Shown here in pieces: positions 45,404 through 56,400 of a stretch of DNA of 64,000 nucleotides. This DNA comes from Sphingobacterium alkalisoli (GTDB lineage: Bacteria; Bacteroidota; Bacteroidia; Sphingobacteriales; Sphingobacteriaceae), in NCBI RefSeq assembly GCF_005049105.1, contig NZ_SUKA01000001.1:248001-312000 (forward strand). The letters run 5' to 3'. Position 1 is the stretch's first letter. Every line of letters starts with the position of its first letter. The position numbers and the translations under genes were made by a program. The notes beneath the pieces are model-generated. The model made no database searches. It saw only the letters and a program-made list of their open reading frames with translations, and had not been told where the DNA came from.

Positions 45404-48289
45404 ATGAAAATAAGGAATTGTCTGAATTCATTTATTCGTGCTATTGTTCTTGTAACGTTTACGTTTTCTTCGATTGCGCTGGCACAGGAACAGCTACCTG
45501 TAGTTATCCCTCCTTCACCGACATCGGTACAGTTCCAGCGGTATGGCGAACATTCTGTGGGTCATTTCACCGGAGTACCCGAGATTACGATCCCTATCTT
45601 TACGATCCAGGAGGGGGATATCACGGTACCCATTACGATGAGTTACCACGCTTCGGGATTCCGTCGCCATGAACCCGATGGCCATGTAGGCATGGGCTGG
45701 ATGTTGAACACCGGGGGAATGGTTACAAGAGAAATCCGCGGATTGCCGGACGATATGGCTCCAGTGCATACCCCCGATGCGTCATACGGGATTATGTCCC
45801 CCGATCATCCTGGTATTTCGGATTATCCCTATCTAAATGATCTTTATAAAAAAAGCCTTTACAGTGCCGCAGATGTCGATCATGAGATTGATATATACAG
45901 CTATAATTTTCTGGGCCGATCCGGTCAATATATCAGGGATCCAAATAATTCCAATAGATTGACATTTCTACAGCTGACGGACCTTAAGCTTGACGATATA
46001 GAAGGGTTTCAGGACCCGAACGGAATTACCTATTACTTCGGCGGTCCCACAGGTGTAGAGACGCAATGGGTTGACGTGAACAATGCACATTATCAGACTT
46101 CCACAACGTTCCATATGTCTTCTATACTGTCCTCCAGATATCCAGGTCGGGGAGTAAGCTATCAATATCAGGAAGGCAAGATTTTCTCCATATTTAATAC
46201 GACAAACTCAGAAAACTGGCAGTACATGTGGGATTATGGTATTAATCCAACCGCTCATCTTTATGCCCCTGAAGAGTTGTTATATCCTCCTTTAACCCTC
46301 AATAATCAACGTGTTTCGTCAATGTATCTTCCATTTTCAACATACACTACCAAATTTCCGTCGCAGATCAGTTTTTCTTCGGGGGCTGTAACGTTCCAGT
46401 TTTCGGCCCAAAAGCTGTTGGAACGGATCGATGTCAGGAATTACCAAGGTCTACTGATCAAGCGGATTACCTTCGAATACGGAACATTGGAAATATCGGG
46501 TAGAAATGCTTCAAAGTTGAAGGCCATTGTTTACCGCGATGCGACTAATCAAGAGATCGAGCGGTATTCTTTCGAATATTATAATGAGTATTCTGCTATT
46601 ACAAGAAAAGGCAGTGATCACTGGGGGTTTTATAACGCCGACACCTATGATGATATCGTGCCGTTTACAGAGGATGTTGTGCGTACATACTGGCAGGATT
46701 CGGCAGACGGCCTCACTCGTTGGGTTGCGGCGACTACACATTTTAATCTCTCAGTTGGAGGAAGGGCGCATAAAATACCAGACTTCGGTGCGACCAGAAC
46801 CTATACTTTGTCCAAGATAACCTATCCCACGGGAGGATTCACGGAATTTGAATATGAGCTTCATCAGGATGTTGTAAACCAGGCAGCCGGCGGACTGCGG
46901 ATAAAAATGATAAAAAGCTATGCTTCATCCGGTTTACTGTCCTCCCAGAAGGAATATGTTTATCAAGGAGGTTATCAGGAAGTGGTACCGTCATATGATC
47001 TTTACCGGAAAGACGAAGACGTTTATGGCCATGGTATACAAACATACCGACGCCTTTACCTTAACCAACATCTGCCTATCAACCCTTCTCCGCATGGGGC
47101 TTCCGTTGTATACGGTCTGGTTACAGAGATCGAGGGTGATCATAAAACGAGCTACCAGTACGCAGTTGGTCCTGCCTATGACTATAAGTGGCTGAGGAAC
47201 CCTGCGGGCAATACGGACTATGACCGTGTATTCGCCCACAACCACAGACCATGGAATTATGGCCATCTCATCTCCAAAACTATCCTTATGGACGGGATAC
47301 AGATATACTGGGAGGCTAACGGTTACGATGAATTTGAGACCGGACATATCCATGACCTCGTGATCGAGCGTGCCGCTTCTATGCATCCGGGCTATTCGTC
47401 AGAATATAGTCACTATAATGTATACGGAACGGAATTTTTCAACTATTCCAACCGTTATCACCCTATCGGGGGAAAGCGACTAGTCGGGAGATCTGTCCTA
47501 AAGGACGGAGTACTGAAGTCGGTAAACAACTATTATGAAAATCCGGATTATCCTTTCGCCGTGACAAAAACCAGGACGGTCACGAGCGGCCGGGATACGG
47601 TTTTCAGCGAGATGAAATATCCATTCGATTATGCATCGGCTCCCTATACCACGATGGCCTCCGATAACCGACAGGAAGTAGTCGGGGAAGAGCGAAGCCA
47701 TGGTAGTGCCGGTATCTTTATGGATGCGAGCAGAACGGAGATGAAGGACTGGGGAGGGGATGTGATCGCACCGGAGTTCACCCAGTTTAAAACCGGTAAT
47801 ATGGCCAGTGCCTATCAGGACGAAATTCGTTACCATGGCTATGACGGATCCGGTAACATAGCGGCCGTATCCCTGGCGCACGGTCCACAGGATTCTTATC
47901 TCTGGGCTTACAGGGAGACATATCCCATCTTAAAAGGAATGAACGTAACGCAGGAGCAACTGAGAACGGCGTGTGATTCTGCTTTAGCTGACCTAGGGCA
48001 TAACGGTGGGTGGGAGAATAGAGGGGAATACTTCCTGAGTCTCCTGGGCAATCTGCAGGGTACTGCCTCCAAGGGCCTGCTACGGTCTTTTACAGCATCC
48101 CTACGGAGCTATCTGCCGGAGGGCGGACAGGTTTCGGTGCACACTTACATCCCGTTGGTGGGCATGAGCAGCTCGACCGACGCGAAAGGAAACACGATAT
48201 ATTACGAATATGACAGCTTTTACCGATTGAAGGCGGTAAGAGATGATGAGGGAAACATCCTCAATACCTATCAATACCATATCAGATAA
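45404..48289 (+). CDS. RHS/YD-type secreted protein, cassette gene A1
   Basis: This 961-residue exported protein has a signal peptide ending near residue 28 (SIALAQ). It opens with VPEITIPIFTIQEGDITVPI and YHASGF ... GMGWMLNTGGMVTREIRG, the N-terminal signature of Bacteroidota RHS proteins. The body is beta-rich with YD-like strands, and the end is a single YD repeat (TIYYEYDSFYRLKAVRDDEG) and a short tail. It thus looks like the N-terminal half of a long RHS protein encoded as a separate gene. It is followed within 5 nt by a small gene B and then gene C. The paralogue A2 lies 4.36 kb downstream. Confidence 0.85.
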   Translation: MKIRNCLNSFIRAIVLVTFTFSSIALAQEQLPVVIPPSPTSVQFQRYGEHSVGHFTGVPEITIPIFTIQEGDITVPITMSYHASGFRRHEPDGHVGMGWMLNTGGMVTREIRGLPDDMAPVHTPDASYGIMSPDHPGISDYPYLNDLYKKSLYSAADVDHEIDIYSYNFLGRSGQYIRDPNNSNRLTFLQLTDLKLDDIEGFQDPNGITYYFGGPTGVETQWVDVNNAHYQTSTTFHMSSILSSRYPGRGVSYQYQEGKIFSIFNTTNSENWQYMWDYGINPTAHLYAPEELLYPPLTLNNQRVSSMYLPFSTYTTKFPSQISFSSGAVTFQFSAQKLLERIDVRNYQGLLIKRITFEYGTLEISGRNASKLKAIVYRDATNQEIERYSFEYYNEYSAITRKGSDHWGFYNADTYDDIVPFTEDVVRTYWQDSADGLTRWVAATTHFNLSVGGRAHKIPDFGATRTYTLSKITYPTGGFTEFEYELHQDVVNQAAGGLRIKMIKSYASSGLLSSQKEYVYQGGYQEVVPSYDLYRKDEDVYGHGIQTYRRLYLNQHLPINPSPHGASVVYGLVTEIEGDHKTSYQYAVGPAYDYKWLRNPAGNTDYDRVFAHNHRPWNYGHLISKTILMDGIQIYWEANGYDEFETGHIHDLVIERAASMHPGYSSEYSHYNVYGTEFFNYSNRYHPIGGKRLVGRSVLKDGVLKSVNNYYENPDYPFAVTKTRTVTSGRDTVFSEMKYPFDYASAPYTTMASDNRQEVVGEERSHGSAGIFMDASRTEMKDWGGDVIAPEFTQFKTGNMASAYQDEIRYHGYDGSGNIAAVSLAHGPQDSYLWAYRETYPILKGMNVTQEQLRTACDSALADLGHNGGWENRGEYFLSLLGNLQGTASKGLLRSFTASLRSYLPEGGQVSVHTYIPLVGMSSSTDAKGNTIYYEYDSFYRLKAVRDDEGNILNTYQYHIR

Positions 48290-48293
48290 ACCG

Positions 48294-48881
48294 ATGAAGA
48301 GAAGATGTGCAATAGTAGCGGCCACCATGTGCATGCTTTATGCTGTTGGCTATGGACAGGAGCTGGGGGGCAGGGCAAAGGAAGGTACAAAGAAAGAACT
48401 GACCGCTTCCGAGATATACCAACGTATCCAACGGGTGGGATACGAACGTGAGCTTAAGATAGATTCTGCCAAGGCGATGGTACTGGTGCTGGCCGACAAA
48501 ATCGTGCAGCAGCGTATACAGGGTGCTCTGCAAAACAGGGAAATGACCGTTAACAGTAAGGCGCAGGAGATAAAAAGAGCCAAAGATGAACGGGAGCAGA
48601 TGTTCAGGGAGGTGCTGACGAAAGAACAGCTGGCAAAAGTTTATGGGGCTGCCAAGGGAAACGCCAGTTACCGACCATTGGCGTACGGAGGAGAAAGGAA
48701 AGGCAACGCCAGTCCTCCTTTAGATCTGACGAAAACAAGTACAGAGGAATCGGAAAGGATCCACCTGCAGCATATCCGTGAACTTCAGGAGCGTCAGAAC
48801 AGGATTTTTGAACGTAGGGCTACAAAGCCCGTTGCCCCTGAGCGGCCGGTGCCACCGAACAACCAAGACCGAGGAAAATGA
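48294..48881 (+). CDS. Small secreted helical protein, cassette gene B1
   Basis: This 195-residue protein has a signal peptide (ending near YGQ) and long charged helices. ASEIYQRIQRVGYERELKID and REVLTKEQLAKVYG are shared with B2. The LTKEQ element recalls the LTxxQ motif of Spy/CpxP-like periplasmic helical proteins, but I cannot confirm homology. I chose the ATG at 48294 over one at 48243, which lies inside A1. It overlaps the start of C1 by 4 nt (ATGA). Confidence 0.75.
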   Translation: MKRRCAIVAATMCMLYAVGYGQELGGRAKEGTKKELTASEIYQRIQRVGYERELKIDSAKAMVLVLADKIVQQRIQGALQNREMTVNSKAQEIKRAKDEREQMFREVLTKEQLAKVYGAAKGNASYRPLAYGGERKGNASPPLDLTKTSTEESERIHLQHIRELQERQNRIFERRATKPVAPERPVPPNNQDRGK

Positions 48882-49389
48882 AGAGACCGATAACCTTTAC
48901 GCAGCTTTGGCTAGCCGTACTGACATGCTTGCTGTCATTCACGGTATATGGGCAGCAGGGCAACATAGCTCCCAATTTAAACTACAATATCCCTTCCGAG
49001 ATTACGGTCGGTTCCTATGTGAACTATCCGGCCAACAATACAGGAGGATCGATCCATCAGGATGGATATGTGGGCCGGATAGCTGATAATATAAGTGTTC
49101 CGCAGGGAACCAATATGACCGGTCCGGCGACGGGTGCCGGCATCGGGGAGGTAACGGCAATGACATCCGACGGTCAGGGCGGGATCTATCTGTTCGACTG
49201 GTCTGCGTACCGCATGTACCACATCTCGGAAAGCGGCTAGATAAGCTTTTTTTGCCGACGACGGAGTTAACAGGGTACAGAACGGCACGGGGGCATCCGT
49301 ATCTTTTGGAGTTGTGGTGGGCATGGCTACCGATGGTTTCGGAAACATCTATTTCTGCTAGTATGATTATCATGTCATCCGCAAGATAA
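48878..49389 (+). pseudogene. Broken cassette gene C1 (NHL-RHS protein N-terminus)
   Basis: The first 120 codons are intact and match the start of C2 (signal peptide, then YVGRIA and VPQGT, TGPATGAGIGEV, AMTSDGQGGIYLFDW). At 49238 a CAG codon of C2 is TAG. An extra T in the T7 run at 49247-49253 shifts the frame, and a GAG of C2 is TAG at 49359. Homology to C2 ends at about 49389, so some 1,380 codons are missing. The gene is a truncated, multiply disabled copy. Confidence 0.9.
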
Positions 49390-49559
49390 CCAATGTCAAT
49401 ATGCTCATTAATAAAAAAACAAACTTCGTATAGCATTATTTTTGACAAAATAGTATATTCTTATGCTAAGATCTTATATTAATTAATGGGATAATAATTA
49501 GATATTAGTATTGCTATCCGTGAACGGAATAAATATAAAAAGGCGGTCCTATCTGTTAG
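49390..49559. other. Junction and upstream region of the second cassette
   Basis: AT-rich sequence between the end of C1 homology and the conserved leader. Patches near 49451-49555 resemble the segment upstream of leader 1 (about 45091-45199), for example TAGTATA and GCTATC ... AGGCGGTCC against AGGCAGTCC, so the homology extends weakly beyond the leader and may include the promoter. Confidence 0.5.
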
Positions 49560-49763
49560 GGATTGTGTAGAACCAATACGATTGCCATCGAAACGAAGAG
49601 TGAGTCGTTCCATCATCGAAGCTAGTATAAACTGAAAGTAATTTGCATTTTATTGTCCGAGAGATCTGAACTGATTTGATGTAGGGACTGTGTCCTAGAA
49701 TCTGATCTTTTTGACTGGTCACTATGTGAGCTACGTAACAGAATAAAAACCATTAATATCTAT
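49560..49763 (+). promoter_or_regulatory. Conserved 203-nt leader, copy 2
   Basis: This is the second copy of the segment at 45200-45403, with identical length from GATTGTGTAG to the start codon and 67 identical bases at its upstream end. It directly precedes the A2 gene. Confidence 0.75.
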
Positions 49764-52700
49764 ATGAAAATAAGGAATCGTCTGAATTTATTCATTCGCG
49801 CTATTTTTCTGGGAGCGTTTACGTTTTCTTCGATCGCGCTGGCACAGGAGCAGTTGCCCATAGTTATTCCACCGTCACCCACCACTGTAGAGTTCTTGCG
49901 TTACGGGGAGCATCCAGTCAGCCATTTCACGGGAGTTCCTGATATCACGATCCCGATCTTTACGATCCAGGAGGGGGATATTACTGTTCCCATTACAATG
50001 AAATATCACGCTTCGGGATTTCGTGCCCATGAAGCGGATGGTCATACGGGCATGGGCTGGACCTTACATACGGGAGGCTTTTTTTCGAAAGAAATACGTG
50101 GTTTTCCGGATGAGCTGTCCATTATGGATGTTCCTGACGCGGGGCCAGGGATTTTTTTGCCGGGTTATCCCGGTAAGCCAGATTATGAACGCTTAAAGTA
50201 TCTTCATACCAAGGGTAGTTTTATGGGGCATAATGGTCCGGTTCCCGTTGATACAGAGTTTGATATATACAGTGTTAATTTTTTAGGCAAATCACTTAAG
50301 TATCTGTATGATTCAAATAATAGTGAATATTTCATTATAGAAGATAACGGTCTTAAGTTTAGTGCTGACCGGACTAAAATTCTAGATGAGCGTGGTATTT
50401 CTTATTCTTTTGGCGGTGGTGGCGGTGTAGAGAGTCAGTGGTTTGAATACCGAAAGTTGCAGGATGCGGAACCAACCTATTACCAGACCTCTACAACGAC
50501 GCATTTAAGTTCGATTCTATCGACGCGATATCCTGGTCGTGGCGTCAGTTACCAGTACCAGCCGGGAAAGGTATTTCCAAATGGAGGAAGTACACGGAAT
50601 GACCCGTTGCAGGCCACATGGGATTACTATTGGGATTGTTATGGGTGTGATCCCAGAGATCTGCTTTACTCAGGTAGTGATCCCTACCAGATTACCCCTA
50701 ATATCCATGTTTTAGCGAACCATCCCCGATCGAATTATACCACCAAATTTCCGGACCGTATTACGTACTCCTCTGGCATGTTGCGCTTCTATCTCTCCAG
50801 CGACCTGCTCCTGGATCATATTGATATTCTTGGTAGAGAGGGGCAACTTCTCAAGCGAGTAACCTTTGAGTATGGGACGTTCGATATCTATGAAAAGACT
50901 GGAAGTAGTACTTATGCCCGCCCCCGTTCCAAACTGGAGGCGATTGTATTTAGGGACGTCAACGGAGATGAAGTCGAGCGGTATAGCTTTAGTTATAATG
51001 GTGCGGGATATACCGTAAAGGGAACAGACTACTGGGGTTTCGCAAACGCCGATCCGGTCGGAGGGCTTATCCCTTGGAGCGAGTCTGTTCCGTCCTATAC
51101 CCTTAATAATTCGGGGCATATACAATTTAATTGTCACCCACCCTTTCCAAAACCTCTTGGTGGATATGCCAATAAAGAAGCGAGCGAGTATGTAGGTAGT
51201 CTGTTTTCGCTGCAGGAGATCACCTATCCCACCGGCGGGTACACGAGGTTCACCTACGAGGGGCATCGACATGTTTGGGGCGCAGTAACCGGAGGTATTC
51301 GGATCAAAAAAATTGATAATTATTCTGCATCCAATGTCTGGGTTGGTGGGAAAGACTATATCTACGATGGACCATATCAGGAGGTATATCCTACCCGTGA
51401 TCTGTACCGGAGAGACCACTTCTTAAAGTGGTGCGGAGGACTAGTGGATGCGATGCGGCTATATATCAACGAAGATCCGAAGATCAACACCTCACCTATG
51501 GGATCTTCGATGGTATATGGCCAAGTGACCGAGATAGAAGGTGACAGACGCACGCAGTATAATTATGCCGTAGGCCAAGCTTATCGGTATAAGGAATTGC
51601 GCTACCCCATCGGTCCTACCTATTACGACCGCATATTTGCGGACTGTTACCGCCCCTGGAACTACGGATACCTGACGGGTAAGACCATATTCAGGAACGG
51701 TGTTCGGGAAACCGCGGAATACTATGATTATGAGACCTTCGAGACGGGTGAGACCCGTGATTTTTTGATCGACCGTGACAGGAGCGTGGTGCCCGGGGTG
51801 ATCACAGCAAGCGAAACCCACCTTGCCAATATCTATGGCATAGACTTTTTCAACTACGACAACCGTATCCATCTGAGCGGGGGAAAGCGATTAAAGAGTA
51901 AGGGGGTAATTAGAGATGGAGTAAGTTCGGTCACCTACTACGACTATACGAACCCGGACCATATACATCAACCAACTCGCAGCCGTATCCGTACAAGTGA
52001 GGGCGATGAGATCTGGACGGACATGAAGTACAGTTTCGATGAGCCGGCGGCTCCGTATCCGACCCTGCTTGCGCAGAACCGTATGGATGTGATCGAGGAG
52101 ACGAGCTACCGGCATCCGAGTAATGCATTCATCGGTGCGCATCGTAAAGATTGGCGGGACTGGGGGTCAGGCGTTATTGCACCAGAGTTGACAAAATATA
52201 AAAGTGGTCTGCTGAGCAATCCCTGGGAACCAGCCGTGCGCTACCATGGGTACGACGTGAACGGCAATCCGGAAAGCGTCTCACTGGAGCACGGAGCACG
52301 GGAGAGTTATCTCTGGGGCTACGGCCGTGTCCATCCTGTGATCAAGGGCATCAACATGACTGCGTCGGAGCTGCGCACGGCCAGTGCTTTGGCACTTGCC
52401 GACCTTGGCTATACCTCTGGCTGGGACGTGAATGCGGATGCCTTTCTGGCCGCTGTCCGCTGGCTGTCCCAAAGTACGGTGCGTTTACGTCTGCAGAGCT
52501 TTATCACTGCGCTGCGGAACCATTTGCCGGCGCAGGGAAAGGTCGAAGTGTACACCTATTCGCCAGGCGTCGGTATGAGCAGTGCGACCGATGCGCGGGG
52601 TGTCACGGTGTATTATGAGTACGACAGTTTCCAGCGACTAAAGGAGATACGTGATTTTGAATACAATATCCTTAAAGGTTATCAGTACCACTTACGATAA
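49764..52700 (+). CDS. RHS/YD-type secreted protein, cassette gene A2
   Basis: This is the 978-residue paralogue of A1, with an almost identical N-terminus (MKIRN, FTFSSIALAQEQLP, IPIFTIQEGDITVPITM) and a diverged body. It has the same plan: signal peptide, RHS N-terminal signature (GMGWTLHTGGFFSKEIRG), beta-rich YD-like body (GRGVSYQYQPGK, GGYTRFTYEGH) and a single terminal YD repeat (VYYEYDSFQRLKEIRDFEYN). Four bases separate it from B2. Its role is unknown; it may form part of an RHS shell or assist the C protein. Confidence 0.85.
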   Translation: MKIRNRLNLFIRAIFLGAFTFSSIALAQEQLPIVIPPSPTTVEFLRYGEHPVSHFTGVPDITIPIFTIQEGDITVPITMKYHASGFRAHEADGHTGMGWTLHTGGFFSKEIRGFPDELSIMDVPDAGPGIFLPGYPGKPDYERLKYLHTKGSFMGHNGPVPVDTEFDIYSVNFLGKSLKYLYDSNNSEYFIIEDNGLKFSADRTKILDERGISYSFGGGGGVESQWFEYRKLQDAEPTYYQTSTTTHLSSILSTRYPGRGVSYQYQPGKVFPNGGSTRNDPLQATWDYYWDCYGCDPRDLLYSGSDPYQITPNIHVLANHPRSNYTTKFPDRITYSSGMLRFYLSSDLLLDHIDILGREGQLLKRVTFEYGTFDIYEKTGSSTYARPRSKLEAIVFRDVNGDEVERYSFSYNGAGYTVKGTDYWGFANADPVGGLIPWSESVPSYTLNNSGHIQFNCHPPFPKPLGGYANKEASEYVGSLFSLQEITYPTGGYTRFTYEGHRHVWGAVTGGIRIKKIDNYSASNVWVGGKDYIYDGPYQEVYPTRDLYRRDHFLKWCGGLVDAMRLYINEDPKINTSPMGSSMVYGQVTEIEGDRRTQYNYAVGQAYRYKELRYPIGPTYYDRIFADCYRPWNYGYLTGKTIFRNGVRETAEYYDYETFETGETRDFLIDRDRSVVPGVITASETHLANIYGIDFFNYDNRIHLSGGKRLKSKGVIRDGVSSVTYYDYTNPDHIHQPTRSRIRTSEGDEIWTDMKYSFDEPAAPYPTLLAQNRMDVIEETSYRHPSNAFIGAHRKDWRDWGSGVIAPELTKYKSGLLSNPWEPAVRYHGYDVNGNPESVSLEHGARESYLWGYGRVHPVIKGINMTASELRTASALALADLGYTSGWDVNADAFLAAVRWLSQSTVRLRLQSFITALRNHLPAQGKVEVYTYSPGVGMSSATDARGVTVYYEYDSFQRLKEIRDFEYNILKGYQYHLR

Positions 52701-52704
52701 ATAT

Positions 52705-53415
52705 ATGAAAAAGAACTTATTAATGTTATTGTTGTTCGGTCTGTCGGTGCTATTTGTCCATGGACAGTTGCTGGACCAAGCCGTCAGACCTGCCGCAATT
52801 CCTACCGGCAAGCAGCTTTCGGAGATAGAGATATACCAACGTATGCAACGTGTAGGATATCAGCGTCGCTTGGGATTGGATTCCATTACAGCAATGAAGC
52901 TTGTGCTTGCAGATCAAGCTGAACAAGAGGGGATTCAGTCTACACTTGAGAATCGTAATCTGACTGTAGAAGATCGTGCTATAGCGATAGCGGAATATCG
53001 GAGTAAGCGTGAATTGGTGATTGGCGCAGTATTGACAAAGGAGCAGCAGTCTAAATTTAATGGATCACTTGTGAATAAAAGAAAGAACTTTGAAGTGAAT
53101 GAACAGAAGAATGGCGGCTCCGTTGGTATGGAGAAAGTGATATTGCGTTACAGTGAAGGGCTTTCTGCGGTGAATAAAGACAGTAATCTGGATGCTTCAA
53201 CCCGTCATAAGAAAATTGCTGATCTTGAACGAGAACGAGATAAAGAGCTTATTGCATTAGATAGCCTCCATTTACAGGAAATCAAGAAGCTCAACGAGCG
53301 GCAGGCGACGTACTGGCTGCGTCCCGAGGTTGCTCCAGATTCCACGCAGAGCCGGACCAGGGAGCTGCTGGAGCGTAACAGAAAGACCTTCCCGACAGAT
53401 GGCAGGATCCAATAG
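52705..53415 (+). CDS. Small secreted helical protein, cassette gene B2
   Basis: This 236-residue protein is the paralogue of B1 but about 40 residues longer. A signal peptide (ending near VHGQ) is followed by charged helices: LSEIEIYQRMQRVGYQRRLG, GAVLTKEQQSKF and a C-terminal coiled coil (IADLERERDKELIALDSLHL). The ATG at 52705 follows the A2 stop by four bases. The constant position between A and C suggests a dedicated helper (chaperone or tether), which is inference. Confidence 0.75.
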   Translation: MKKNLLMLLLFGLSVLFVHGQLLDQAVRPAAIPTGKQLSEIEIYQRMQRVGYQRRLGLDSITAMKLVLADQAEQEGIQSTLENRNLTVEDRAIAIAEYRSKRELVIGAVLTKEQQSKFNGSLVNKRKNFEVNEQKNGGSVGMEKVILRYSEGLSAVNKDSNLDASTRHKKIADLERERDKELIALDSLHLQEIKKLNERQATYWLRPEVAPDSTQSRTRELLERNRKTFPTDGRIQ

Positions 53416-53465
53416 CAGGCAAAGAGCATGTAACATAATTTTACGGGAACGAACAAAAGAAAAAG

Positions 53466-56400
53466 ATGAAAGAGAACCTCTTTACCTATATCATAAAGCT
53501 ACTGTGGCTGCTGCCATTTCTGCTGGCCAATGCCGTGTATGGTCAGAGCCATACTCCGCCGAATATCAGCTATAGTATCCCACCTGCCTTAACCGTAGGC
53601 ACATACGTTAACTATTCTCCCGATAATACCGGGGGGGCGATCCACCGGGATGGCTACGTCGGTAGGATTGCCGGTAATACAAGTGTTCCCCAGGGAACCA
53701 GTATGACCGGCCCGGCGACAGGTGCCGGTATCGGAGAGGTAAGCGCCATGACATCCGACGGTCAGGGCGGTCTATATCTGTTCGATTGGTCCATGTACCG
53801 TATGTACCACATTTCGGAAAGCGGCCAGATAAGCTTCTTTGCAGGGGATGGTGTCGACAGGGTACAGAACGGTACGGGGGCATCCGCATCTTTTGGAGTT
53901 GTGGTGGGGATGGCTACCGATGGTCTGGGAAACATCTATTTCTGCGAGTATGATTATCATGTTATTCGCAAGATAACGCCATCGGGTGTGGTCAGTACGA
54001 TAGCGGGCAGCGTAGGGCAGTCGGGCTATGCTGATGGACAGGGTTCCTCGGCACGGTTCGAGAGACCGGCCGGGATTGCCGTTGACGGGGCAGGCAATCT
54101 CTATGTCCGGGATTCCGAAAACGCGCGTGTCCGTAAGATCACGCCTTCGGGCATGGTGTCGACACTGGCGGGCAACGGTTCCTTTTCGAGCATCGATGGA
54201 CCGGCCGCGACGGCGAGTCTGGACCTTTCTTCTTTGGTCCGAGCGAACGGTATCGCGGTCGATGCGAATGGTAATGTCTACGTGTCGGAAACCTATAAGG
54301 GACTTATCCGTAAAATAACGCCTGACGGCACCGTGTCCACTTATGCCGGCCTTCGGCAGGGAGCAAGCGGTGCTCCGCGGAGCGGTCCAGCGCTTACCAT
54401 CCGGCTGGAAGACCCGGCAAGCCTTGCTATCAACCGGACAACCGGTGACCTCTATGTAGTCAGTTCCATCGACGGCATAGTCACACAGATCAATGCCGGA
54501 ACCGGCATGGCGACCACCGTTGTAGGCGGCGGGTCGATGCAGGTGCAGGAAGGAGCTCCGCTGGAGGTGGGTTACAGCTGGGCAGAGGGCCTGCTCTGTC
54601 TGGAGGACGGCAGTCTGGTGATAGAAGACCTGGGTTCGGCCGGCCGCAGTACCCTCTACCGGCACGAGACGAAAGCCTTTAGCATAGATCCGGCGCTACC
54701 GGCCGGACTGAAGTTTGATGCTCGGGGGAATATCTCCGGCCGTGCCCTTCTGACCAGCCCGCAGACAAACTATACGATCACGGCACACAATGCCTGGGGC
54801 AGCCACGATTATACGGCGAGCTTTGCGGTGGAGCTTCCACTAGGCGGTGCCCCTGGGCTACACACAGGTCCTCCTGACCAGATAGCAGCTACCCTCAGTC
54901 AGAATTTTATCGAGGAGACAACGATCAAGGTGCCGGGGCTTACAGTACTAGTTAGCCATCTTGATGTGGGGCAGGCCGATCGCAGCATCGTCTACTATGA
55001 CGGTCTGGGCCGTCCGATCCAGACGGTGCATTGGCAGGGGAGTCCGAATAAGAAGGATATCGTGCAGCATATAGAGTACGACCGTTACGGCCGGGAGGTT
55101 ATCAAGTACCTGCCGTATGCGGAATATAGCGGCAGCAACGGGGCTTACCGAGGTACGGCCAAAGCCAGCCAGCAGACCTTCTATAGTAGCATGGGCTGGG
55201 ATGCCGACGTTCACAAAACGGCTTATCCGTATGCCCACACCGCATATGAGCTCAATCCGATGACAAACCGTCCTTTGCAACAGGGTGCTGCGGGAGCTTC
55301 CTGGCAGCCCAGCTCTCCATCAGTTGCGGGTTCGGGCCATACGGTGGCCATGGAATATGGTACGAATGTAGCTGACGAGGTACGTCTATGGCGAATAAAC
55401 CCGGCAGGTAACGGAGCCAATGGTTCGGAGCATTATGAGGCCGGTAAACTTTACAAGACTGTTATAAAAGATGAGAACTGGGTATCGGCGAATGGAAAGG
55501 CAGGTACGGTTGAAGAGTTCAGGGATTTTCAGGATCGTGTGGTGCTGAAGCGGATATGGAAAAGTACCGAAGCGCTTAACACGTATTACGTGTACGACAT
55601 ATTAGGTAGCCTGCGGTATGTCATTCCACCGGGCTATACAACATCCACGGTTACCGATAACAATGTAGATTTCAATGAAATGGTTTACGCTTATCGTTAC
55701 GACACCAGAAAACGCCTGATAGAAAAGAAGATCCCGGGTAAGGGCTGGGAGTATCTGATATACAATAAGGTTGATCAGGTGATCCTGAGCCAGGATGCCA
55801 ACCAGCGTGCGGTCAAGAAGTGGAGCTATAGCAAGTACGACGCCTTCGGAAGAACAACATCTACGGGTATCTACACCAATACGACAACAAACCAGAGTAC
55901 CCGTGCGCAGGTACAGACACTGGCGAATGCAGTGGCCCCGCAATGGGAAAATCGCCTTGGTACTACAAACTATACGAATACGACATTTCCCAACACGCCA
56001 TCGCAGCTGCAGGAACTCACGGTCAGTTATTATGACGACTACTCCTTTGCCGGCGCATCGACCAGTACCCTACAGCCCTCGGGTATTACTAAGAGTGATA
56101 AAACCCAGACGCTTCTCACGGGGATGAAAGTGAGCAGGGATGATGGCACCGCACCGCTGCTTACGGTGAACTATTACGATGACCGCGCTCAGCTTATCCA
56201 ATCCGTATCGCAGAACCACCTGGGCGGCACTGACCGTATCACCAATGAATATACCTTTGTGGGCGAACTGACCAAGAGCACCCATGTGCACATTGCAAAG
56301 GGTGTTACGACGACCATGGTGACCACGAACAGCTACGACCATGTGGGAAGACTACTGGCAAGCAAACATTACATCAACGACCCACTGAAAGAAGTAACAC

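Noticed and set aside
50712..51419. 235-codon minus-strand frame inside A2
   Set aside because: Antisense to a well-supported coding gene; composition reflects the codon pattern of A2.
53772..54665. 297-codon minus-strand frame inside C2
   Set aside because: Arises opposite the repetitive NHL region; no recognisable domain, low-complexity Arg/His-rich product.
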